DNA of 64,000 nt, taken from positions 14,620 through 78,619 of the forward strand of contig JAZOCU010000009.1 of NCBI GenBank assembly GCA_045596625.1. Direction: 5' to 3'. The notes beneath the pieces were generated by a model, which saw nothing but the letters and a program-made list of their open reading frames with translations, did not search any database and was not told the origin of the DNA. Positions 49,371-57,889 of the stretch are shown piece by piece; the stretch's first letter is position 1, and each line of letters begins with the position of its first letter. Source of the stretch: Firm-04 sp045596625 (lineage in GTDB: Bacteria > Bacillota > Clostridia > Oscillospirales > Ruminococcaceae). The position numbers and the translations under genes were made by a program.

Positions 49371-49400
49371 AAGGCGTCACAGATAACACTGTAACGCCTT
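49371..49400 (-). terminator. Riboswitch expression-platform terminator of thiT
   Basis: Minus strand: AAGGCGTTACAG / CTGTGACGCCTT (one G-U pair) followed by TATTTT. It lies 17 nt after the TPP aptamer, so TPP should stop transcription before thiT. Confidence 0.85.
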
Positions 49401-49416
49401 GGTTTCCCTTTTGGGT

Positions 49417-49502
49417 TATTTCCCTACGTCGGCATTATCCGAATCAGGTTATGGGTCGATACGTTTACATATCCTCTCAGCCTTTCACACAGGCTCCCCT
49501 AT
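49417..49502 (-). promoter_or_regulatory. TPP (THI-box) riboswitch aptamer
   Basis: Minus strand: GGGGAGCC at the 5' end, GGCTGAGAGG (pyrimidine-sensor helix), then ACCTGATTCGGATAATGCCG and ACGTAGGGAA, the conserved pyrophosphate-sensor parts. It controls thiT by termination. Confidence 0.95.
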
Positions 49503-49534
49503 TCATATAAGATTCCATCCGAAATCATATTATT

Positions 49535-49563
49535 ATTATAACATATGATCCTGCACTTGTCAA
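49535..49563 (-). promoter_or_regulatory. Promoter of the riboswitch-thiT transcript
   Basis: Minus strand: -35 TTGACA (49558-49563), 17-nt spacer, -10 TATAAT (49535-49540). Confidence 0.85.
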
Positions 49564-49571
49564 GCACAGTT

Positions 49572-50573
49572 TTACTGTGCATTCTCAGAAGCGATCCCCT
49601 TCAATGCACCGGCAAGACCTGCCAATCCTTGGATCTCGCTGGGAATGATGATCTTTGTTGCTTTTCCATCAGCAGCCTTAGCAAAGGCTTCCAAAGATTT
49701 CAGCTGAATGACACTGCTGTCAGGCGAAGCTGCATTCAACAGTTTCAAGCTGTCTGCAAGGGCTGTCTGCGTCAGATGAATGGACTCTGCTTCACCCTGT
49801 GCTTCCAAAATCTTCTGCTGACGTACTGCCTCAGCATGCAGAAGCAATGCTTCACGCTCAGCCTGGGCTTTCAAGATCTCAGATTCCTTCTGTGCCTCTG
49901 CACGCAAGATCTGAGACTGCTTTTCACCTTCTGCTACGAGAATTGCAGACTTCTTTTCACCTTCTGCCTGCAGGATCTTTTCACGACGCTCACGCTCTGC
50001 TTTCATCTGCTTTTCCATAGCATCCTGAATCTCACGAGGCGGCAGAATATTCTTCAACTCAACACGGTTGACCTTAATACCCCAACGGTCTGTTGCCTGG
50101 TCAAGGATGGCGGTGATCTTAGTGTTGATCACGTCACGAGAGGTCAATGTAGCATCCAGTTCCATTTCACCGATGATGTTACGCAGCGTTGTAGCCGAAA
50201 GATTTTCAATAGCAGCCATCGGACGCTCAACACCATAAGTATACTGTTTGGCATCGGTTACCTGGAAGAACACGACCGTATCAATCTGCATGGTAACATT
50301 ATCCTTGGTGATCACGGGCTGGGGCTTAAAATCCACAACTTGTTCCTTGATGGAAACGATCTTAGCGACTCGATCAAAGAAAGGAATCAGCCAATGGGGA
50401 CCGGTATGCCATTCCTGATGGAACGATCCCAGTCGCTCGATAACATATACCTTAGCCTGTGGCACGATACGAATATTGGCGATAAATACCAACAGTAAAA
50501 ATACGATCAGAATCAGGGCAACGACCAGACCGCCGGTACCGGCAAGAATTGCTGCAGATGTCAGTGTCAACAT
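49572..50573 (-). CDS. SPFH/band-7 membrane protein (paraslipin/QmcA-like)
   Basis: 333 residues. One N-terminal membrane helix (about 10-32), an SPFH domain (about 35-200: VYVIERLGSFHQEWHTGPHW, VTKDNVTMQIDTVVFFQV), then a long Ala/Glu-rich coiled coil (about 200-290) and a short conserved tail. Such proteins oligomerise in membrane microdomains and modulate proteases or transporters. An NfeD-like gene lies 58 bp upstream, the usual partner. AGGAGG precedes the ATG. Confidence 0.93.
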   Translation of the reverse strand: MLTLTSAAILAGTGGLVVALILIVFLLLVFIANIRIVPQAKVYVIERLGSFHQEWHTGPHWLIPFFDRVAKIVSIKEQVVDFKPQPVITKDNVTMQIDTVVFFQVTDAKQYTYGVERPMAAIENLSATTLRNIIGEMELDATLTSRDVINTKITAILDQATDRWGIKVNRVELKNILPPREIQDAMEKQMKAERERREKILQAEGEKKSAILVAEGEKQSQILRAEAQKESEILKAQAEREALLLHAEAVRQQKILEAQGEAESIHLTQTALADSLKLLNAASPDSSVIQLKSLEAFAKAADGKATKIIIPSEIQGLAGLAGALKGIASENAQ

Positions 50574-50631
50574 GATAATATCCTCCTGAATTTACATGAT
50601 ATATTGAAAATAATGTGATCAGAACTTGTGC

Positions 50632-51087
50632 TTACAGTGCAGATGTCTGCTCTGTCTTAGATTTACGTACCACCAGTTTGGCGCCCTGTACCTGCTGGAC
50701 AGTCACAACCGTATCCTTCGGCAAAACACTGCCATCTTCGGATATCGCCATCCAGTCGATACCGTTGAGTCGTACTCTGCCGGTACCTGCTGCGCTGCAT
50801 ACATCCTCGATGATAATCGCAGTGGCACCGATTTCCTTATCGGCATTCATCGGCACAACATTCTTTACCTTGAGCTTCCGCAGAAGCGGACGTGTGCACG
50901 CAAGAAGTAATAAAGATACCAGTACAAAAATTGCCAGCTGCCCTGTAAAGCCAAGACCTGCCATTGCCGCAAAGAATGCACCGAGTGCTCCTACTGCAAA
51001 CCAGATGCTCACAAGCTGCATACTGGTGATCTCAGCTAAAACAGTCAATGCAAAAACCACTGCCCAGATAATCATATACGTAGTCAC
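50632..51087 (-). CDS. NfeD-like membrane protein
   Basis: 151 residues: two or three membrane helices (about 5-75) followed by an OB-fold domain (IGATAIIIEDVCSAAGTGRV, GSVLPKDTVVTVQQVQGAKL). NfeD proteins act with SPFH proteins such as the one encoded next. The likely start is GTG 51087, with AGGAGG 7 nt upstream; the TTG at 51108 used in the longest frame lies before that ribosome site. Confidence 0.88.
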   Translation of the reverse strand: MTTYMIIWAVVFALTVLAEITSMQLVSIWFAVGALGAFFAAMAGLGFTGQLAIFVLVSLLLLACTRPLLRKLKVKNVVPMNADKEIGATAIIIEDVCSAAGTGRVRLNGIDWMAISEDGSVLPKDTVVTVQQVQGAKLVVRKSKTEQTSAL

Positions 51088-51467
51088 GATTGTTCCTCCT
51101 TTCCACAAAATGCTTAGTTCGATTGATGGTTGGTTTTGTACTTCAACTGTGCTATTATTTTAACATATAATTTTCAGATATGCAAGCTACAAATTCAAAC
51201 AAATTTTCCTGCCAGAGCCGATTAGCGTCGATTTTTTGCAATTTTCTCTCTCTCGTATAGCGAATCCAAGCCGTATTCACTTTTTGAAAAGACATCGATT
51301 CATTTGATTTTCTTGCATATTTCTTCGTAAATACGTCGATTTTTTATTTTCTTTCATTTGCGGAATATTACAGCAATTTCAGCACATACTCTTTCTATAC
51401 CACTGCAAACAAGCCCGTTTGCTTGCTCGCATGGTATCATTCCGTTTTTTCAAAAGGAGCCTTTGCC
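51088..51467. other. Intergenic region between nfeD-like and DUF1540 genes
   Basis: AT-rich, no gene seen. It contains the minus-strand promoter of the nfeD/SPFH pair (-35 TTGCAT 51180-51185, 17 nt, -10 TAAAAT 51157-51162). GTCGATTTTTT occurs twice (near 51228 and 51334); I assign it no meaning. Confidence 0.6.
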
Positions 51468-51650
51468 ATGATGAATCAGAAGAAAAATCCGAATATTCAC
51501 TGCACCGTGGATCAGTGCCGCTATAATATGTGCAGCGAGAATTACTGCACACTCGACGTTGTCAACATCGGTACCCACGAGAGCAACCCCTCCGTTAAGG
51601 AATGTGTCGATTGCGATTCTTTTGAAAAGCGTACCGGCGGCTGCCGATAA
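51468..51650 (+). CDS. DUF1540 small Cys-rich protein
   Basis: 60 residues. The DUF1540 pattern is clear: HCTVDQCRYN, ENYCTLDVVNIGTHESNP, ECVDCDSF, i.e. four to six conserved Cys suggesting metal or iron-sulfur binding. The function of the family is unknown. ATG 51468 (ATGATG) follows AAAGGAG; the longer frame from 51423 is rejected. It is followed by a small GTCCGGACC...-type repeat but no perfect terminator. Confidence 0.88.
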   Translation: MMNQKKNPNIHCTVDQCRYNMCSENYCTLDVVNIGTHESNPSVKECVDCDSFEKRTGGCR

Positions 51651-51751
51651 GCTTGTTCCGGACCCTGTGTTATTGTATGCACAGGGTCTGTACATATCGC
51701 ACAAATAACAATGTCAATTTATGGAAATTCATCCAAAATTCGAAAAAGAAC

Positions 51752-51780
51752 TTGAACAAATCCATTTTATGCAGTATAAT
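51752..51780 (+). promoter_or_regulatory. Promoter of ireB
   Basis: -35 TTGAAC (51752-51757), 17-nt spacer, -10 TATAAT (51775-51780). Confidence 0.78.
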
Positions 51781-51833
51781 AAATCTAAGCTGAATATTCC
51801 TGCATACCCTTTCCGGAAAGGAGACTCTCTATT

Positions 51834-52079
51834 ATGTCTGACAAAACAATCACTTTTTCGATTACTCAGGAAAAAGAATTAGAAATGAAACGCAATCTGC
51901 AACAGGTTTATGATGCACTTGTGGAAAAAGGTTACAACCCCATTAACCAGATCGTAGGTTATATTCTCTCTGAGGATCCCACCTACATAACGGTGCACAA
52001 GAATGCCCGTAGTCTCATCCGCCGTATTGATCGCGATGAGCTGATGCAGGCGTTGGTCAAATCTTATCTTTCCGACTAA
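51834..52079 (+). CDS. ireB: IreB-family regulatory protein (UPF0297)
   Basis: 81 residues with the family blocks VYDALVEKGYNPINQIVGYI and LSEDPTYITVHKNARSLIR. In Enterococcus IreB is phosphorylated by the Ser/Thr kinase IreK and regulates cephalosporin tolerance. It usually sits before ruvX (yrrK); here it stands alone between its own promoter and terminator. GGAAAGGAG precedes the ATG. Confidence 0.93.
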   Translation: MSDKTITFSITQEKELEMKRNLQQVYDALVEKGYNPINQIVGYILSEDPTYITVHKNARSLIRRIDRDELMQALVKSYLSD

Positions 52080-52093
52080 ATATGGAAACGCCA

Positions 52094-52131
52094 AACGGCG
52101 AAGCCCAATGAGAGGCTTCGCCGTTTTATTT
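52094..52131. terminator. Terminator between ireB and the hemolysin III gene
   Basis: A 12-bp stem (AACGGCGAAGCC / GGCTTCGCCGTT) is followed by TTATTTT. Confidence 0.87.
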
Positions 52132-52136
52132 TACTC

Positions 52137-52814
52137 TTACAATACATAACACATGATCGCTATGGCTTGCAGGAAACTGCCTGCATTCACAAACATATGA
52201 AAGATACTATGGAAATATGGCAGCTTCTTTCCGATCCCATAAAGCACTGCGCCCACTGTATAACAAATTCCGCCACTTAGCAGCCACCAGAATCCAGTCA
52301 TGGTCAGAACAGTAATCGTAGGTCTTAACACGGCAATCACTGCCCATCCCATTGCCAAATAACAGATCATGCTCAGTTTCGCATACTTTTTCAGGTCAAT
52401 GGCGGTAAACACTGCAGCTGCAAATGCGCAGCCCCATTCCACACCAAATACAACCCATGCCGCCACCGGATTCGCTTCACGAATTCCTGCAAGCAGGATC
52501 GGCGTATAGGTTCCTGCAATCAAAAAATAGATTGTGCAATGATCAATGACCTGCATGACACGTTTTGCCATTCCGTCGTTGAGTCCGTGATAAACACTGG
52601 AAACTGTAAACAACGATACCGTTGCAAATCCATAGATCGCAGCGCTGACAATTGCCCAAGGGTTACGATGGGATGCACCGATCAAAATACCAAACACCAG
52701 AATCAGAACACCGACCGAGGCACCAACAATATGTGTGATCATATTCATAAGCTCCTCACCACGGGTATAACGAGGCAGCACACGTTCACGAAGAGGCGTT
52801 CTTGCTTGTGTCAT
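52137..52814 (-). CDS. trhA: Hemolysin III family (PAQR) membrane protein
   Basis: 225 residues, seven membrane helices. PAQR-family metal-site motifs are visible: SSVYHGLND, DHCTIYFLIAGTYTP and the C-terminal HSIFHMFVNAGS. Bacterial members (TrhA) are linked to membrane-lipid homeostasis; hemolysis is a historical name. It is monocistronic, with a promoter at 52874-52902 and AGGAAG before the ATG. Confidence 0.92.
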   Translation of the reverse strand: MTQARTPLRERVLPRYTRGEELMNMITHIVGASVGVLILVFGILIGASHRNPWAIVSAAIYGFATVSLFTVSSVYHGLNDGMAKRVMQVIDHCTIYFLIAGTYTPILLAGIREANPVAAWVVFGVEWGCAFAAAVFTAIDLKKYAKLSMICYLAMGWAVIAVLRPTITVLTMTGFWWLLSGGICYTVGAVLYGIGKKLPYFHSIFHMFVNAGSFLQAIAIMCYVL

Positions 52815-53168
52815 ATTTCATCTTCCTTTCCGCATTGCAAGCAAATGTTCTTGGTCATACTATTTACAGTATTATCTTACCCCTTTTTTTCGCTCTATGC
52901 AACCTACGATACCATTTTGTATGCTCTCTGTGCAAGATAGCGTGTTCTACCGAAAACATCACGTATTTACGTAAATTCCACAGACAGTAGAATTGCCGAT
53001 TTTAAGGTAGAACCATGAATTCTACCAAAAATCCTTTTGTTTCAACTGAAATACAATGCCAAAATGAGACTGTGTAAAAACAAAAAGAAGCGGCTTTTGT
53101 GGTTACCCATCAAAAGTCGCTTCGCAATTCATTTTCAAACACAAATCCGGAACAGACTGTAGATCCGA
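52815..53168. other. Intergenic region with a promoter, a short repeated motif and a terminator
   Basis: No gene seen. Minus-strand promoter of trhA: -35 TTGCAT (52897-52902), 17 nt, -10 TAAGAT (52874-52879). TTCTACC occurs at 52945-52951 and 53020-53026 and inverted (GGTAGAA) at 53006-53012; the last two form a 7-bp hairpin. At 53087-53123 GAAGCGGCTTTTG / CAAAAGTCGCTTC is the minus-strand terminator of the O-antigen-ligase-like gene, followed on that strand by TTTTTGTTTTT. Confidence 0.7.
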
Positions 53169-54755
53169 TTACTTGCGTTTTGCTTTTTTCTGCTTTGATG
53201 CTCCGTTTTTACCGGACTTTTGCACAGGCTGCACTGCCTGCGGCTTTGGCTCATCCAGAATCGGTTCTCCAATCAGAATACCCAATAGAATCCACAACAG
53301 CGGCGATACTGTCAGCACCGATATGCCAACCACCGCAGTCATCATAAAGCATGCCACAGCACTCAATGCTGCAAGATACAGCCAGTTCTTTGTTTTTCGA
53401 TAGCCGCGAATGCCAAACCAAATGCAAACCACAAGCAATGCCAAATAAAGCAAAAGCGAAGGGATACCTCTGGTGGCTGCAATATAAATATAATCATTAT
53501 AAGGACGATCTATCGTATTGGGATTATAGGAGATATACATACTGGTTTTCAACTGTGAATAAGTAAAGTTATCGGGGCCGGTGCCCAGCATCGGATATTT
53601 CCCAACAACACGAATCCCTTCCTGCCAACAATATCCAAGCACTGATGCTGCATCATAAATATCAAAGTCCGGCTCTGCACTGGGAGTATAGGGACCGGCT
53701 ACCGACAAGCGATAGAATCCGTCATCCCAAACGATACCGCCGTCATATAGTCTGTATCCATTGGTAAGAGCCGTATCATCATAAGTTTGATAGACACCGT
53801 TCATCGAAGGCGACATATAAGCCCAACCAAAGGACAACAATAGGGTTCCAACTAAAATCACCGGAGCAAGCCATCGTTTTCCGTGCACTGCTTTCTGTTT
53901 GACCGCAAAGAGTATTACCATTTCAATTACCGCAAAGGCAGCTGCGATCAAGCCGGCAATGGTTTGCGTTTTCAACAGCAGCAACATACTCAATCCCATA
54001 GAGATCAATGCAGTTATCCGCTTCTTTGGGCTTTCCGAGAGCATGGCATAGGGAATCGCAATGCCAAGCAACATTCCAAGCAGCATTGCAAAGGATATAG
54101 GACTATCGGTAAAGCCGGATGGCAACCGCAGATTCTGATACAAAAGCGGTTCGATAAACCCATATTGCGATGGAAACGCAAACCAAGGCTGCGCCTGAAG
54201 CAATCCCCAGATGCCATTGGCAATTCCCAACCACAACGTCCAATATAAGAACCGATCAAGATTTTCTTTCCGCCGCAGCATGCTTCCAAGATAAAACATT
54301 GCGGCATACATCAGCAATGCAAGCCATCCTTCATCTCGTCCATCCAGACCAAAGAACGACATCTCTGTATCAAATGAATTGATCATTGAGATCACGCCCC
54401 ATGCAAGACTTCCAAGCACAAGAAAATATGGAAGCGCTGTTGTTTTGGAAAACTGATTCCGCATCAGACCCACAACCATTGCGATAATCGCAGCAACACC
54501 GCAGATCGAAAAAAGCATTGATATGCTGCGAAGTGATACCAGCAATGAAGAAAGAAAATATGAAAAGCCTGTCTGCTGCATCATTTCAGAAAGCTCTGAG
54601 GTCAGTGAATATGTGATCTGATAGATTGCGGTAGAACCTGCAATCACCGCAAGCATGATAAACAGCAGCTTACTGCAAACACTGCGATAACGATCGAGAT
54701 CCATATTCAATATGAAATTGGATTTTTCTGTGGTATGAAAGATCGTCTTTGGCAT
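53169..54755 (-). CDS. O-antigen ligase/polymerase-like membrane protein
   Basis: 528 residues with 10-12 membrane helices, a large extracytoplasmic loop (about 305-400), and a Lys-rich C-terminal tail. The loop contains LGTGPDNFTYSQ, matching the Wzy_C (RfaL/Wzy) signature, followed by YNDYIYIAATRGIPSLLLYL. Such proteins join or polymerise lipid-linked glycans. No glycosyltransferases are adjacent. The ATG at 54755 follows AAAGGAG; no separate promoter is evident after rny's convergent-looking terminator. Confidence 0.88.
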   Translation of the reverse strand: MPKTIFHTTEKSNFILNMDLDRYRSVCSKLLFIMLAVIAGSTAIYQITYSLTSELSEMMQQTGFSYFLSSLLVSLRSISMLFSICGVAAIIAMVVGLMRNQFSKTTALPYFLVLGSLAWGVISMINSFDTEMSFFGLDGRDEGWLALLMYAAMFYLGSMLRRKENLDRFLYWTLWLGIANGIWGLLQAQPWFAFPSQYGFIEPLLYQNLRLPSGFTDSPISFAMLLGMLLGIAIPYAMLSESPKKRITALISMGLSMLLLLKTQTIAGLIAAAFAVIEMVILFAVKQKAVHGKRWLAPVILVGTLLLSFGWAYMSPSMNGVYQTYDDTALTNGYRLYDGGIVWDDGFYRLSVAGPYTPSAEPDFDIYDAASVLGYCWQEGIRVVGKYPMLGTGPDNFTYSQLKTSMYISYNPNTIDRPYNDYIYIAATRGIPSLLLYLALLVVCIWFGIRGYRKTKNWLYLAALSAVACFMMTAVVGISVLTVSPLLWILLGILIGEPILDEPKPQAVQPVQKSGKNGASKQKKAKRK

Positions 54756-54774
54756 AACACAACTCCTTTGAAAA

Positions 54775-54811
54775 AATGCGCATGAATCCGACTTTTCGAT
54801 CCATGCGCATT
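54775..54811 (-). terminator. Terminator of rny
   Basis: Minus strand: AATGCGCATG / CATGCGCATT with a 17-nt loop followed by TTTT. Confidence 0.83.
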
Positions 54812-54824
54812 CTCGTTCTCTGTA

Positions 54825-56477
54825 TTATTTTGCAACCTCGACTGCGCGGCTTTCGCGAATCAGATTGACCTTGATCTGACCGGGATATTCCATTTCATCC
54901 TCGATCTGCTTGGCAATCTCACGAGCAACCAGGATCATCTTTTCGTCATCAATGATCTCAGGCTTTACCATAACACGCACTTCACGGCCTGCCTGAATTG
55001 CAAAGCATTTTTCTACGCCCTCATAAGAGGTGCAGATCTCTTCCAGCTTCTGCAGACGCTTGATGTAGCTTTCCAGATTCTCGCTGCGTGCACCGGGACG
55101 TGCAGCAGAAATCGCATCCGCTGCCTGTACGATACAAGCAATCACAGTCTTAGGCTCCACATCATTATGGTGAGCCTCGATCGCATGGACAATATCGGCA
55201 TTTTCTTTATATTTGCGGCATACATCCACGCCGATCGCAACGTGAGAGCCTTCGATCTCGGCAGTCAATGCCTTACCGATGTCATGCAGCAGACCGGCAC
55301 GGCGTGCCATATTGGCATCAACACCCAGCTCTGAGGCAAGAACGCCGGAAAGCATCGAAACCTCAATGCTGTGATTCAATACATTCTGACGATAACTGGT
55401 ACGGAAGGTCAGTCGTCCCAACAGGCGTACCAGCTCAGGATTTAAGCCATGGACATTTGTTTCCAAAATCGCACGCTCACCCTCCTGCTTGATACGCTTT
55501 TCCACATCACGGCGAGCCTTGTCAACCTTTTCTTCAATACTGGCAGGATGAATACGGCCATCGATAATCAGCTTTTCCAGTGCGAGTCTTGCAACCTCAC
55601 GGCGTACAGGATCAAAGCAAGAAAGCGTAATAGCTTCCGGCGTATCATCAATGATCAGATCAACGCCCGTCAGTGTTTCCAATGTACGGATATTCCGTCC
55701 TTCACGGCCGATGATCCGTCCCTTCATCTCATCGTTGGGCAACGGCACCACTGATACCGCAACCTCCGAAACCTGCTCAGCAGCACATTTTGCAATGGCA
55801 AGCGAAATATGCCGGCGTGCAATTTCATCGCAGCTGGTTTTGACCTGCTGCTCATATGCCACGATCTTGACTGCCTTTTCATGGGTCAGATCAGCATCCA
55901 TTTGTGTCAGCAGATAGTCACGTGCCTGCTCACGGCTGAATTCAGAGATCCGCTCCAAAATATCAAGCTGGCTCTTTTTCATTTTATCCAGCTCTTCGGC
56001 ACCGGCTTTCTTTAATGCTTCCGCTTCAGCCAGTTTTTCGTCCGCAGCATGCAGCTTACTCTGCAGTGCTTCCTCACGACGCTCAAACTGATCGGTTTTC
56101 TTATCAAGATTTTCTTCCTTCTGCTGAATGCGCCGTTCCTGACGAGACATCTCACCACGACGCTCCTTCAACTCACGCTCAGCCTCGGAACGAAGCTTAA
56201 AGATCTCATCCTTCGCTTCCACAAGCGCTGCTTTTTTGCGGTCATTGGCTTCCTTTTCCGCTGTGGTACGGATGCGTTCCGCTTCTTTTTCTGCGCTGCC
56301 AATTGCAGCTTCGGCTTCCATCTTCCGATGCGCCACGCCTTCTTCAAAGCCTTTTTTGTTCGCTTTTTTGGCAGAAACCAGTGCGCCGACGCCGCCTCCG
56401 GCGATCAAAGCAATGAGAATGGCGATGACAGCAATCGGATCAGACATTGCCATCATGAGAGTACACAACAAAAACAT
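54825..56477 (-). CDS. rny: Ribonuclease Y
   Basis: Endoribonuclease that starts mRNA decay at the membrane. About 540 residues: N-terminal helix (about 13-32), long coiled coil (to about 200), KH domain (GRIIGREGRNIRTLETLTGV) and HD domain (RRAGLLHDIGKALT with VLNHSIEVSMLS). The exact start is uncertain. AGGAGG lies only 2 nt before ATG 56477; TTG three or four codons in is better spaced, and ATGATG at about 56456 and ATG at 56447 also occur. A strong promoter about 285 nt upstream gives an unusually long leader. Confidence 0.95.
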   Translation of the reverse strand: MFLLCTLMMAMSDPIAVIAILIALIAGGGVGALVSAKKANKKGFEEGVAHRKMEAEAAIGSAEKEAERIRTTAEKEANDRKKAALVEAKDEIFKLRSEAERELKERRGEMSRQERRIQQKEENLDKKTDQFERREEALQSKLHAADEKLAEAEALKKAGAEELDKMKKSQLDILERISEFSREQARDYLLTQMDADLTHEKAVKIVAYEQQVKTSCDEIARRHISLAIAKCAAEQVSEVAVSVVPLPNDEMKGRIIGREGRNIRTLETLTGVDLIIDDTPEAITLSCFDPVRREVARLALEKLIIDGRIHPASIEEKVDKARRDVEKRIKQEGERAILETNVHGLNPELVRLLGRLTFRTSYRQNVLNHSIEVSMLSGVLASELGVDANMARRAGLLHDIGKALTAEIEGSHVAIGVDVCRKYKENADIVHAIEAHHNDVEPKTVIACIVQAADAISAARPGARSENLESYIKRLQKLEEICTSYEGVEKCFAIQAGREVRVMVKPEIIDDEKMILVAREIAKQIEDEMEYPGQIKVNLIRESRAVEVAK

Positions 56478-56797
56478 TTCCTCCTGTCATAGATCAATTT
56501 ACCATAGTATCTGTATGATACACCCGAATGATCATGCGGCAGGAAACACACCGTTTGATAGATTCCCTTTTTGATTTTCAAGCATATGAGCAGCAGCGAT
56601 TTTTCTGCTGCTTGAATATTGAAAGCCGCATCACTCTGCTGCTCAGCATAAGACTGCGGCGAATGAAGAATAGAAATGAAATCGAAAAAAAACAGCGCGT
56701 CCGCGCCGCACAACACCTGATGGATACTCATTGAGCATCTCGGAGTGCAATGCAAAATACATACATTTAGTATACTATATTTACCGAAGATTGTCAA
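56478..56797 (-). promoter_or_regulatory. rny promoter and long leader
   Basis: Minus strand: -35 TTGACA (56792-56797), 17 nt, -10 TATACT (56769-56774), so about 285 nt are transcribed before rny. The leader has a GC-only hairpin (GCGC-GGAC-GCGC) followed by G and eight T (56685-56706), an early-termination candidate, and AGCAGCAG / CTGCTGCT near 56588-56612. No credible gene lies here on either strand. Confidence 0.6.
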
Positions 56798-56836
56798 GCA
56801 GATTTTGCTAAAGCGTCAAGTTTTTTTTCAGTCCCT

Positions 56837-56865
56837 TTGACAACACTGCGAAAAAATGCTATACT
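56837..56865 (+). promoter_or_regulatory. Promoter of the PflX-like gene
   Basis: -35 TTGACA (56837-56842), 17-nt spacer, -10 TATACT (56860-56865). Confidence 0.82.
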
Positions 56866-56895
56866 TTGACCAACTACACATTGTGAGGTGATCTT

Positions 56896-57846
56896 GTGAT
56901 AAAGTCTTCGGGTTGTATGCAATGCCCGAGAAAATGCGGCTGCAACAGAGAACAGACAATTGGATTCTGTGCTCAGCGCAATCAATTCCGGATTGCAAGG
57001 GCTGCTCCCCATTTTTGGGAAGAGCCTGCCATCAGCGGTTGTAACGGTTCGGGAACAATTTTTTTCTGCGGATGCAATCTGCGCTGCTGCTTCTGCCAGA
57101 ACAGCGCTATTCTCGGCGCAGAAGCAGGCATCGACATTACTCCAATGCAGCTGATGGCACTGATGCTGGAGCTGCAAAGCGCCGGTGTTCATAATATCAA
57201 TCTGGTTACGGCATCCCATTATACAGAACAGCTCATACCGCTGCTGAAAACGATCAAAAGCAATGGTCTGACGATTCCGATCGTCTGGAACTCCAGCGCT
57301 TATGAATCCGCAGCTACTCTGCGGCTGCTAAACGGACTTGTGGATATCTATCTTCCCGATTTCAAATACAGCAGCAAAACTACCGCTGCCGAATACTCTC
57401 ATGCACCCGATTATCCGGATATTGCATTGGATGCCATCGAAGAAATGCTCCGGCAAGTCGGCGCACCTCAATATGATACAAACGGATTGATGAAAAGAGG
57501 TGTGCAGATTCGTCATCTTGTATTGCCGGGACACGCTATGGAATCCAGACGCGCTTTATGGATGCTGCAAAATCGATTCGGCAATACCTTCGGCATCAGC
57601 ATCATGAATCAATATACGCCCTTACCGCAAACAGCAGAGCATCCAAAACTTTCACGAACCGTATCAGAAAAAGAATATGACAGCGTGATCCGCTATGCAA
57701 TGCAGATCGGCTTAGACAGAGCACTGATACAGGAGGCATCCGCTGCCTCTGAGGACTTCATTCCCGATTTTGCTTTGTCGAAAGAAAATTTGGAAAAAGT
57801 ATCGGAAAAACATAAAATAGCCCTTGCAAACTGCAAAAAAATATGA
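56896..57846 (+). CDS. PflX-like radical SAM protein
   Basis: 316 residues of the family related to pyruvate-formate-lyase activating enzyme. An N-terminal Cys cluster (CMQCPRKCGCNR...GFC) precedes the radical SAM motif CGCNLRCCFCQN. IYLPDFKYSSK and VQIRHLVLPGHAMESRRAL are family blocks. The substrate is unknown; no glycyl-radical enzyme is adjacent. The start is GTG 56896 with GAGGTG upstream. Confidence 0.88.
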   Translation: MIKSSGCMQCPRKCGCNREQTIGFCAQRNQFRIARAAPHFWEEPAISGCNGSGTIFFCGCNLRCCFCQNSAILGAEAGIDITPMQLMALMLELQSAGVHNINLVTASHYTEQLIPLLKTIKSNGLTIPIVWNSSAYESAATLRLLNGLVDIYLPDFKYSSKTTAAEYSHAPDYPDIALDAIEEMLRQVGAPQYDTNGLMKRGVQIRHLVLPGHAMESRRALWMLQNRFGNTFGISIMNQYTPLPQTAEHPKLSRTVSEKEYDSVIRYAMQIGLDRALIQEASAASEDFIPDFALSKENLEKVSEKHKIALANCKKI

Positions 57847-57889
57847 TATAATATACAAGATTTTCAGAACAATTTGAAAGGAGAGGCCT

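Noticed and set aside
51224..51350. Two copies of GTCGATTTTTT as regulatory sites
   Set aside because: Too short and T-rich to separate from chance in AT-rich intergenic DNA.
56528..56734. 68-residue plus-strand frame upstream of the PflX-like gene
   Set aside because: It has no ribosome site, lies before the only forward promoter (56837-56865) and overlaps the rny leader.
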